Origin: Methylobacterium sp.
GTDB lineage: Bacteria; Pseudomonadota; Alphaproteobacteria; Rhizobiales; Beijerinckiaceae
Direction: 5' to 3'
NCBI GenBank assembly: GCA_021154065.1
Contig: JAJKJG010000030.1
Span: forward strand, 1-6,113
DNA length: 6,113 bases
The position numbers and the translations under genes were made by a program. This document shows, one piece after another, positions 1-4,871 of the stretch. How positions within the stretch are numbered: position 1 is the first letter of the stretch; each line of letters opens with the position of its first letter. Under the pieces are notes generated by a model. That model searched no databases. It saw only the letters and a program-made list of their open reading frames with translations, and was not told the origin of the DNA.

Positions 1-81
1 AACCTATTGCGAAATTGCGAGAGCGTCCGGACCGCCGCTCACGTTTCAGCCGATCAGGTCATTGATGCCGCATGATCAGTG

Positions 82-112
82 GGAAAAATCTTTTTCTAAA
101 CCGGCTTTTTCC
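82..112 (-). terminator. possible weak AT-rich terminator at the lipoprotein stop
   Basis: Arms GGAAAAA (82-88) and TTTTTCC (106-112) form a perfect 7-bp inverted repeat with a 17-base loop that contains the lipoprotein stop codon. Read on the minus strand, the second arm gives a U-run. Only two pairs per arm are G-C, so the hairpin is weak. The stretch stands out as AT-rich in GC-rich surroundings. The remaining bases 1-81 show no gene I can support. Confidence 0.28.
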
Positions 113-539
113 AGGGTTTCACGCTCTTCATCGTCCATTCGCCGCCCGAGGGCCGACAGGCCGTCCCTTGCAACGACGCCGTCGCGGTCTGGCCGACGAC
201 GGTGGCGAGGAAAGCGCGGCAGACCTCGTCGCTTTTCACGAACGGCTGGCCGACCGGGACGAACGTACCCTTCATTCCCGTCTCGGCATTGTCCCAGTTC
301 ACGGACGAGCCGTTGCCCTGCGGATCGAGCGCGATGGCGAGCGCCCCCTTGGCGCGGCGCCAGTCCTCTGGGCCGAGTTCGGCCGACAAGGGTGAGACGG
401 CTTTCGTCGACACGGATCCTGTCACGGTCTGGTCTTCAACCAGGGACCCGACGGGAACGGAGACGCTGCATGCGCCGGTCGTCAACCCCACGCCGACGAC
501 CAGCGCCAGCCCATGCCGACACGACACTTCGCCCATCAT
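96..539 (-). CDS. RT0821/Lpp0805 family surface lipoprotein
   Basis: Small exported protein of unknown biochemical role, resembling the RT0821/Lpp0805 (17 kDa surface antigen-like) family of alphaproteobacteria. From the ATG at 537-539 it has 147 residues: a short N-terminus, a hydrophobic stretch (GLALVVGVGL) and a lipobox-like LTTGAC ending in the Cys that is probably lipidated, so it is likely anchored in the outer membrane. The mature part has the family-like segments LGPEDWRRAKGALAIALDPQ and FVPVGQPF, two further cysteines (VCRAF and GTACR) and a basic tail (KPWKKPV). In-frame ATGs also exist at 534-536, 564-566 and 603-605. The 537-539 start gives a normal 24-residue signal peptide, whereas the longer forms add an unlikely N-region and run into pdxH. 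Transcribed divergently from pdxH. Family assignment is from recalled pattern; the start is uncertain. Confidence 0.8.
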   Translation of the reverse strand: MMGEVSCRHGLALVVGVGLTTGACSVSVPVGSLVEDQTVTGSVSTKAVSPLSAELGPEDWRRAKGALAIALDPQGNGSSVNWDNAETGMKGTFVPVGQPFVKSDEVCRAFLATVVGQTATASLQGTACRPSGGEWTMKSVKPWKKPV

Positions 540-556
540 CAAGGCTGACCTATAAG
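528..556 (+). promoter_or_regulatory. candidate sigma-70 promoter for pdxH
   Basis: TATAAG at 551-556 matches 5 of 6 bases of the -10 consensus and is an AT-rich spot just upstream of pdxH. A weak -35 candidate, TTCGCC (528-533), lies 17 bases before it. Transcription would begin near 562-564. That gives a leader of about 40 bases for the ATG at 604, or an almost leaderless message for the ATG at 565. The site overlaps the start region of the divergent lipoprotein gene. The -35 match is poor. Confidence 0.35.
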
Positions 557-603
557 AACGCCCCATGACGCCAGCCACGCACGCACCCCGACCCGGACAC
601 CAC

Positions 604-1227
604 ATGCAGGATCAAACCGCGGAACCCTTAACGCCCGGTGACTTCACGGAGGTCGGCGAGCCGTTCGCGCTGTTCGACGCCTGGATGAAGGAGGCGGAGC
701 GCTCGGAGCCGAACGACCCTAACGCCATGGCGCTGGCGACCGTCGACGCGGACGGATTGCCGGACGTGCGCATGGTGCTCCTGAAGGGCGTCGATGCCCA
801 CGGCTTCGTGTTCTACACCAACGCCGAATCGAACAAGGGACGGGAGCTTGCCGCGCAGCCCAAGGCCGCGCTCGTGCTGCACTGGAAGAGCCTGCGCCGC
901 CAGGTGCGCGCGCGCGGCCCTGTCACGCAGGTCGGCGACGCGGAAGCCGATGCCTACTTCGCGAGCCGGCCCCGCGACAGCCGGATCGGCGCCTGGGCGA
1001 GCCAGCAATCACGCCCGCTCGAGAGCCGCTTCGCGCTGGAGAAGGCTGTGGCCTTCTTTGCGGCCAAATTCGCCGTGGGCGGCATTCCCCGCCCGCCCTA
1101 CTGGACGGGTTTTCGCATCGCGCCGGTCTCGATCGAGTTCTGGCAGGACCGCCCCTTCCGGCTGCACGACCGCGTCGTTTTCACCCGGTCCGGCGACGGG
1201 TGGGCGCGGACGCGGCTCTACCCTTAG
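604..1227 (+). CDS. pdxH: pyridoxamine/pyridoxine 5'-phosphate oxidase (PdxH)
   Basis: FMN-dependent cytoplasmic oxidase that converts pyridoxine 5'-phosphate or pyridoxamine 5'-phosphate with O2 to pyridoxal 5'-phosphate, the last step of de novo B6 synthesis and part of salvage. From the ATG at 604 it has 207 residues, close to the 218 of E. coli PdxH. Visible family marks are [22 protein letters not shown] (FMN- and PLP-contacting region, Lys61), [31 protein letters not shown] (Tyr118, Arg122 and Ser126 correspond to PLP-phosphate ligands), the C-terminal SIEFWQ and RLHDR (Arg186 and His188, the substrate-binding pair) and a terminal RLYP like the RLAP of E. coli. An in-frame ATG at 565 would add 13 residues (220 aa). 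I prefer 604 because [10 protein letters not shown] resembles the usual start of alphaproteobacterial homologues, though neither start has a clear Shine-Dalgarno site. Confidence 0.96.
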   Translation: MQDQTAEPLTPGDFTEVGEPFALFDAWMKEAERSEPNDPNAMALATVDADGLPDVRMVLLKGVDAHGFVFYTNAESNKGRELAAQPKAALVLHWKSLRRQVRARGPVTQVGDAEADAYFASRPRDSRIGAWASQQSRPLESRFALEKAVAFFAAKFAVGGIPRPPYWTGFRIAPVSIEFWQDRPFRLHDRVVFTRSGDGWARTRLYP

Positions 1228-1229
1228 GA

Positions 1230-1259
1230 GAGGCCGCTGCGCGAAGGCGCATGGACCTC
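1230..1259. other. stem-loop after pdxH stop
   Basis: TGCGC (1238-1242) and GCGCA (1247-1251) form a perfect 5-bp stem around a GAAG tetraloop, enclosed by GAGG (1230-1233) and CCTC (1256-1259). No T-run follows, so it is not a classic intrinsic terminator. It lies in the 86-base gap between pdxH and the SDR gene and may separate the two transcription units or stabilise an RNA end. Confidence 0.3.
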
Positions 1260-1303
1260 GCGCGCGCAACGAAGTAGGGTCGCGCCTTCTCACGCCCGAG
1301 ATT

Positions 1304-1308
1304 GAGGA
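1304..1308 (+). promoter_or_regulatory. Shine-Dalgarno site deciding the SDR start
   Basis: GAGGA sits five bases before a GTG at 1314-1316. The longer reading frame could begin at the TTG at 1302-1304, but that codon touches the Shine-Dalgarno sequence and has no comparable site upstream. GTG 1314 is therefore the better start. Confidence 0.6.
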
Positions 1309-1313
1309 CGCGC

Positions 1314-2066
1314 GTGCCCCTGTCCAACCAGACCCGACGGATCATGCTTCTCACGGGCGCAAGCCGCGGCATCGGCCATGCGACCGTCAAGCGTTTTTCG
1401 GCCGCCGGCTGGCGCGTCATCACCTGCTCACGCCATGCGTTCCCCGAGAATTGCCCCTGGGAGATGGGGCCGGAGGACCACCTTCAGGTCGACCTCGCCA
1501 GCCCGGACGACACCCTGCGCGCCGTCGAGGAGACCAGGCAGCGCCTGGACCGGGAGGGCGGATGCTTGCACGCCCTCGTCAACAACGCCGGCATTTCGCC
1601 CAAAGGCCCGGACGGCGCGCGGCTCGGGGCGCTCGACACGGCGTTCGAGGATTGGCAGCACGTCTTTCAGGTGAACTTTTTCGGGCCGATCCTTCTGGCG
1701 CGCGGCCTCATGGATGAGCTGTCGCGGGCGAAAGGGTCGGTCGTCAACGTGACCTCGATCGCGGGCACGAAGGTGCATCCCTTCGCGGGCGCGGCCTACG
1801 CGACCTCCAAGGCGGCGCTCGCCTCGCTGACCCGCGAGATGGCGCGGGACTTCGGGCCGCTCGGGGTGCGGGTCAACGCCATCTCGCCCGGCGAGATCGA
1901 CACCGCGATTCTCTCGCCCGGCACGGACAAGATCGTGGAGCAGATCCCCCTGCACCGCCTCGGCACGCCGGACGAGGTCGCCAAGGCGATCTACTTCCTC
2001 TGCACCGACGCCAGTTCCTACGTGACCGGCGCCGAGCTGCACATCAACGGCGGGCAGCATGTTTGA
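1314..2066 (+). CDS. SDR family NAD(P)-dependent oxidoreductase
   Basis: Classical short-chain dehydrogenase/reductase of 250 residues, the normal family size, expected to be cytoplasmic. The Rossmann glycine motif TGASRGIG is at 14-21, NNAG at 90-93, and the catalytic tetrad is Asn121 (VNFFG), Ser148 (NVTSIAG), Tyr162 and Lys166 (YATSK). The SPGEIDTA segment after beta-6 (191-198) and the C-terminal TGAELHINGGQ are typical of FabG-like members. Arg18 in the glycine motif and Arg40 after beta-2 suggest a preference for NADP(H), which is inference. Substrate cannot be read from sequence: it could be a 3-oxoacyl-ACP reductase-like enzyme or a sugar/alcohol dehydrogenase. An insertion-like stretch, HAFPENCPWEMGPEDH (41-56), precedes the LQVDLAS segment. 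Start chosen as GTG with a GAGGA site. The stop overlaps the next gene's ATG by 8 bases, so the downstream protein is probably translationally coupled. Confidence 0.92.
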   Translation: MPLSNQTRRIMLLTGASRGIGHATVKRFSAAGWRVITCSRHAFPENCPWEMGPEDHLQVDLASPDDTLRAVEETRQRLDREGGCLHALVNNAGISPKGPDGARLGALDTAFEDWQHVFQVNFFGPILLARGLMDELSRAKGSVVNVTSIAGTKVHPFAGAAYATSKAALASLTREMARDFGPLGVRVNAISPGEIDTAILSPGTDKIVEQIPLHRLGTPDEVAKAIYFLCTDASSYVTGAELHINGGQHV

Positions 2067-2085
2067 GCAGCGGCGGGCAGCACGT
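2048..2085 (+). repeat. imperfect short tandem duplication at a gene junction
   Basis: CGGCGGGCAGCA occurs at 2048-2059 and again at 2071-2082. Including the following bases, the match is 14 of 15 (CATGT against CACGT at the end). The period is 23 bases and both units go on to a GCAG. The first copy encodes the C-terminal GGQHV of the SDR and carries the ATG of the next gene. The second copy lies in the signal-peptide N-region of the next gene and in another frame still reads GGQHV. Confidence 0.6.
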
Positions 2086-3198
2086 GCGCAGCAGGTCCGC
2101 ACGGCGTTACGCGTACTCTGCGCAGCAGCTCCTCTCTGCTTCGCCTCCCCACCGGCGCAGGCTGAGCCGTCCGTCGCCATCGTGCCGCTTGGATTCCAGG
2201 TCGAAGCGTTCCGGGGGCCGGAGGCCTACCTCTCGCGGGTGCTGCCGACGTCCGATCTCATGGGACGCGACAAGCCGGCGGGGGTCGAGCGTTTCGTGGC
2301 CGTCTGGGGGCCGGGAGGCGGGGCCGCCCTGTTCCTCCACAACGGCGAGGTCAAGAGCCTCGCCTGGCCGCCGTCGGACGCCATGCCGCCCCTCGCCGAG
2401 GCGCCGCGGGGGGCGCTGCCGGGGTCGCGCATGCAGACTGCGGGGCCGCTCACCGTCTTCCTGTCCGAGCCGCGGACCGACTACCGCCACGGCGCGCTCG
2501 GGGACGGGGTCGAGGCCGGCCGCGTCACCATATCGGAACGCCAGCCGCTCGGCGGCTATCAGACGAGCGCCCGGCCCGTTCCGGTCAAGACCGATCAGGT
2601 CGGCGCCGGGACGGACGCCGTGTTCGAGGATCGCGAGCCGCGCTTGGCCGACCTCGACGGCGACGGGACGCCCGAGATCCTTGTGGTCAAGTCCTATCGC
2701 GACAAGGGCTCGGCGCTGGCGGTCATCGGCCGTCGCGAGGGCGCATGGACGATCCTGGCTGAGACGCCGCCGACGGCTGAGCCGATGCGCTGGCTCAACC
2801 CCGCCGCGGTCGCCGACTTCGACGGCGACGGCAAACCCGACATCGCGCTCGTCCGCGCCCCGCATCGCGACGGGGTGCTGCAACTCTGGACCTGGGACGC
2901 CGGCAAATTAACGCTCAAGCACGAGGCGGCGGGCTACTCGAACCACGCCTTCGGCTCGGCGGCGCTCGATCTCGCGGCGGCGGTCGATCTCGACGGCGAC
3001 GGGCGGCCCGCGCTTGCGGTTCCCACCCTCGACCGGGGCTCGCTCGCGATCCTGTCCTTCAAGGGCGGCGTCAAGGAGTTGCGACGCTTCCCCCTCCCCG
3101 CCCGTGCGCTCACCGGCGTCGCCGTGCTCGGGACCGGCAAGGCCGCGCATATCCTGGTCGGCCTCGAGGACGGCCGCATCGCCGACGTGCGGCCGTGA
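2059..3198 (+). CDS. secreted VCBS/FG-GAP repeat-containing protein
   Basis: Protein of 379 residues with an N-terminal signal peptide: basic N-region (RR, R), hydrophobic ALRVLCAAAPLCFA and a likely cleavage after AQA (residue 35). It should be periplasmic or outer-surface. The C-terminal half carries three calcium-binding type DxDGDG repeats: ADLDGDGTPEILVV (197-210), ADFDGDGKPDIALV (252-265) and VDLDGDGRPALAVP (309-322). Such VCBS/FG-GAP repeats form beta-propeller blades. The N-terminal half (36-190) has no motif I recognise; it contains IVPLGFQVEAFRGPE and FVAVWGPGGGAALFLHNGEVKSL. Repeat spacing is about 55 residues, consistent with propeller blades, with probable degenerate blades between and after. 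It is the second gene of a four-gene run, overlaps the SDR stop by 8 bases and the Nudix start by 4. No other in-frame ATG occurs before residue 68. Function is unknown; no enzymatic residues are evident. Confidence 0.88.
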   Translation: MFEQRRAARAQQVRTALRVLCAAAPLCFASPPAQAEPSVAIVPLGFQVEAFRGPEAYLSRVLPTSDLMGRDKPAGVERFVAVWGPGGGAALFLHNGEVKSLAWPPSDAMPPLAEAPRGALPGSRMQTAGPLTVFLSEPRTDYRHGALGDGVEAGRVTISERQPLGGYQTSARPVPVKTDQVGAGTDAVFEDREPRLADLDGDGTPEILVVKSYRDKGSALAVIGRREGAWTILAETPPTAEPMRWLNPAAVADFDGDGKPDIALVRAPHRDGVLQLWTWDAGKLTLKHEAAGYSNHAFGSAALDLAAAVDLDGDGRPALAVPTLDRGSLAILSFKGGVKELRRFPLPARALTGVAVLGTGKAAHILVGLEDGRIADVRP

Positions 3199-3638
3199 CC
3201 GCCGAGCGCCTTTACCCGACCCGCCCATACCTCGCCGCCTCGGTCGCCGTGTTCCGGGGCGGGCGGGCGCTCGTCGCGGCGCGGGCGCGTCCGCCGCTCG
3301 ATGCGGTCTACAGTCTGCCCGGCGGCCTCGTGGAGCCGGGCGAGACGCTGGGCGAGGCCGCGCTGCGGGAACTCCGGGAGGAGGTGGGGGTCGAGGCGGC
3401 GCTGATCGGCTTCGTCGCCCCGATCGAGTTCATCGAGCGGGACGACAAGGGCCGGGTGCGCCATCATTTCGTCATTTGCGCCCACGCGGCGCGGTGGACC
3501 TCGGGCGAGCCGAAGCCGGGCCTGGAGGCGCTGGACGTGCGCTGGGTGCGCGAGGAGGACTTGGCGGCGCTGCCGACGACGCCGGGGCTCGCGGGCGTCC
3601 TGCGGCAGGCGTTCGCTCTGGACGAAGCGACGGATTAA
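3195..3638 (+). CDS. Nudix hydrolase
   Basis: Nudix-family pyrophosphohydrolase of 147 residues, a single-domain size, with no signal peptide and therefore cytoplasmic. The complete Nudix box Gx5Ex7REUxEExGU is visible at residues 44-66: Gly44, Glu50, Arg58-Glu59-Leu60, Glu62-Glu63, Gly65 and Val66. The two glutamates of REEVG bind the catalytic divalent metal. LPGG precedes the box as in ADP-ribose or ADP-sugar pyrophosphatases and MutT-like enzymes. The family cleaves nucleoside diphosphates linked to another moiety; the actual substrate cannot be told here. The GTG start at 3195 gives a GTGA overlap with the preceding stop, a standard sign of translational coupling. It is followed one base after its stop by a TIGR02301-type gene. 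From memory this neighbour pair recurs in Hyphomicrobiales, but I cannot verify it here. Confidence 0.93.
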   Translation: MTAERLYPTRPYLAASVAVFRGGRALVAARARPPLDAVYSLPGGLVEPGETLGEAALRELREEVGVEAALIGFVAPIEFIERDDKGRVRHHFVICAHAARWTSGEPKPGLEALDVRWVREEDLAALPTTPGLAGVLRQAFALDEATD

Positions 3639-3639
3639 G

Positions 3640-4095
3640 ATGAAGCGCGGTTCCCTCCTTGTCCTTGCGGCTTGTCTCGCGCTGCATGCTCCGCCGGCTG
3701 CGCTCGCCCAGCAACGCGCCGCACCGCCGGCCCAGGCCGCGCGCACGGCGCCAGCCAAGCCGCCCGAGCCTGCCGCGCCGCCCGAGCCCTCCGCCCCTCC
3801 TTATGAAAAAGACCTCCTTCGCTTGTCGGAGATCGTCGGCTCGCTCGCGTTCTTGAGAAGCTTGTGCACCGCCGCCGACGCCACCGAGTGGCCGAAGCGG
3901 ATGCAGGCGCTTCTCGAGAGCGAAGGCACGTCGCAGGGACGCCGCGAGCGGCTCGCGGGCGCCTACAATCGCGGTTATCGCGGCTATGCGCTCACCTATC
4001 ACACGTGCACCCCCTCCGCGGCCGAGGCCACGGCGCGATACCTGAAGGAGGGCGAGCAGCTTTCTCGCAGCCTCGCGGGGCGCTACGGCGGCTGA
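3640..4095 (+). CDS. TIGR02301 family periplasmic protein
   Basis: Exported protein of 151 residues, function unknown. Signal peptide MKRGSLLVLAACLALHAPP continues to a likely cleavage after ALA (residue 23). A proline/alanine-rich linker (about 25-54) follows, then a compact helical-looking domain: YEKDLLRLSEIVGSLAFLRSLC (55-76), EWPKRMQALLESEG (83-96), RRERLAGAYNRGYRGYALTYHTC (101-123) and a C-terminal helix. Two well-separated cysteines in the mature domain (Cys76 and Cys123) fit the TIGR02301 description of an alphaproteobacterial family with a conserved cysteine pair that may form a disulfide in the periplasm. The ATG begins one base after the Nudix TAA, so it is the last gene of the SDR-VCBS-Nudix run. 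No role is established; periplasmic location is inferred from the signal peptide and cysteines. Confidence 0.85.
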   Translation: MKRGSLLVLAACLALHAPPAALAQQRAAPPAQAARTAPAKPPEPAAPPEPSAPPYEKDLLRLSEIVGSLAFLRSLCTAADATEWPKRMQALLESEGTSQGRRERLAGAYNRGYRGYALTYHTCTPSAAEATARYLKEGEQLSRSLAGRYGG

Positions 4096-4101
4096 GCCGG
4101 G

Positions 4102-4200
4102 CCGGCATCCGGGGGATTGGTTCGGCGCCGGCGCGTCTTGCCCTCTGCCCATGGAGAGGTTTGGGAGCGCCCCACTCCGGACCAATCCCCCGGATCCCGG
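4102..4200 (+). repeat. long nested hairpin with perfect 15-bp inverted repeat
   Basis: ATCCGGGGGATTGGT (4107-4121) is the exact reverse complement of 4181-4195. Pairing extends outward after one C:C mismatch (4102-4105 with 4197-4200) and inward with one G:U pair (4122-4125 with 4177-4180). Inside are GGCGC/GCGCC (4130-4134 with 4167-4171) and CCTCT/AGAGG (4142-4146 with 4155-4159). The whole segment can therefore fold as one imperfect hairpin of about 99 bases. It starts 7 bases after the TIGR02301 stop, and a six-T run follows at 4212-4217. It could be an operon-end structure or a small palindromic repeat element. No flanking target duplication is evident. Confidence 0.65.
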
Positions 4201-4233
4201 ATTATTCACACTTTTTTCGCCAACGGCGTTAAC

Positions 4234-4251
4234 CCCTCCGCAAGGCGGGGG
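4234..4251. repeat. small palindrome upstream of the 84-aa gene
   Basis: CCGC (4238-4241) pairs with GCGG (4245-4248) around a three-base loop, extended by T:G and two C:G pairs (4235-4237 with 4249-4251). The sequence begins AACCCCTCC, very like the AACCCCCTCC that opens the palindromes after the next gene (4574-4583). The two may be related intergenic palindromes bracketing the small gene. Confidence 0.35.
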
Positions 4252-4320
4252 TAGCGAAGGCGGCGTTCCCCCTCTACAACGTCACGGAAGAGCGCGGGCC
4301 GGTCGCGCCGATGGGCCGTG

Positions 4321-4575
4321 ATGAACGACAACGACTTCCCGATCGATCTCGCCGAGGCCAGCGCCGACAAGCGCGCGGCCTTGAACTACGTGGTCGAGGC
4401 GTTCGTCGAGGCGCAGCTCGACGGCCTCGACGCCGACTGCATGGCGCAAGCCGCCCTGTTCGCGGCCTTCCAGGAACTCGTCGCCACCTACGGCGAGGAA
4501 GCGACGGCGCATTTCGCGGAGGGCTTGCCCGAACGCATCCGCTCCGGCGGATTCTCGACCACCTTGCGGCACTAA
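4321..4575 (+). CDS. small conserved-looking hypothetical protein
   Basis: Reading frame of 84 residues, acidic and alanine-rich, with no signal peptide, membrane segment or motif I recognise. Predicted mostly helical: DLAEASADKRAALNYVVEAF (9-28), then AQLDGLDADCMAQAALFAAF, ELVATYGEEATAHFAEGLPE and a short tail SGGFSTTLRH. One cysteine is present. The frame is open only back to a TAG at 4252, and its only start options are GTG 4318 and the adjacent ATG 4321; I chose ATG. There is no clear Shine-Dalgarno site. Codon use is GC-rich at third positions like its neighbours, and the protein composition is credible, so I think it is real. It stands alone between two repeat-bearing gaps and converges on the methyltransferase gene. 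I recall similar short proteins in Methylobacterium-type genomes but cannot name a family. Confidence 0.68.
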   Translation: MNDNDFPIDLAEASADKRAALNYVVEAFVEAQLDGLDADCMAQAALFAAFQELVATYGEEATAHFAEGLPERIRSGGFSTTLRH

Positions 4576-4613
4576 CCCCCTCCCGGATGGGAGAGGTGGC
4601 CCGAAGCGCCGGG
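4574..4613. repeat. REP-like paired palindromes after the 84-aa gene
   Basis: Two adjacent short palindromes: CTCCC-GGAT-GGGAG (4580-4593) and CCCG-AAGCGC-CGGG (4600-4613), joined by AGGTGG. The pattern of CTCCC hairpin, GGTGGCCCG and CCGGGTGAGAG resembles intergenic palindromic repeats common in GC-rich Hyphomicrobiales genomes. It begins at the stop codon of the small gene and may serve as its transcript end, although no T-run follows. Confidence 0.5.
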
Positions 4614-4655
4614 TGAGAGCGGAACGGCGTCGAAAGGGACGCAGCCTCTCTGTTT

Positions 4656-4684
4656 GCCTGCCCGGACTTGATGCGGGGATGACC
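4656..4684. repeat. alphaproteobacterial intergenic repeat fragment
   Basis: GCCCGGACTTGATGCGGGGA (4660-4679) resembles the widespread intergenic motif CCCGGACTTGATCCGGG, with one base changed in the right arm so that only CCCG/CGGG (4661-4664 with 4674-4677) still pair around a nine-base loop. Recognised from memory, so moderate confidence. The rest of 4614-4780 shows no gene I can support. Confidence 0.4.
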
Positions 4685-4780
4685 CGACGATCTCGATATG
4701 CGCTGAGCAGACATCCAGCGCAGGCACATTTCTTCGGAATCCGGCCCGAACCGAAAATTCGAGTCGCTGGCGCATCCCGT

Positions 4781-4871
4781 TAGAGCGGTTTCAGCGAAGT
4801 GGCCCCGGTTCGCCGTCGGAAACGCGGCACAACACGAAAAGAGCGAGTCCACGCACGCGGAAATGGCTCTA
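4781..4871. repeat. repeat element with TAGAGC/GCTCTA inverted ends
   Basis: The element opens with TAGAGCGGTTTC (4781-4792) and closes with GGAAATGGCTCTA (4859-4871). The right end read in reverse is TAGAGCCATTTCC, so the ends are imperfect inverted repeats of about 12 bases. Intergenic repeats with TAGAGC-type ends and a GGTTCGCCGTCGGAAACGC-like core are common in Hyphomicrobiales, by recollection. The right end overlaps the stop codon (4869-4871) of the minus-strand methyltransferase. Confidence 0.55.

Noticed and set aside
1..81. Possible end of a minus-strand gene (GINDLIG followed by TGA at 46-48)
   Set aside because: The frame is closed by another TGA about 24 bases upstream, so no coding region of useful length exists.
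794..1717. 307-residue open frame on the plus strand across pdxH and the SDR gene
   Set aside because: It covers two clearly recognisable genes in another frame and reads as Arg/Ala/Pro-rich noise.
1428..2180. 250-residue open frame antisense to the SDR gene
   Set aside because: Low-complexity Arg/Glu/Val-rich shadow of a high-GC gene; no motif or start signal.
2063..2911. Long open frame overlapping the VCBS-protein gene in the +2 register
   Set aside because: Its product is dominated by Arg, Ser and Pro as expected from an off-frame reading of GC-rich coding DNA, while the other frame has a signal peptide and three DxDGDG repeats.
4205..4233. TTCACA and GTTAAC with 17-base spacing as a promoter for the 84-aa gene
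   Set aside because: The -10 matches only 3 of 6 consensus bases and the site is far from the start codon; too weak to list.
4102..4871. Possible CRISPR array or integron-like attC cluster in the repeat-rich gap
   Set aside because: The palindromes differ from each other, have no regular spacing with unique spacers, and lack attC-type core sites that I can see; no cas or integrase gene is nearby.
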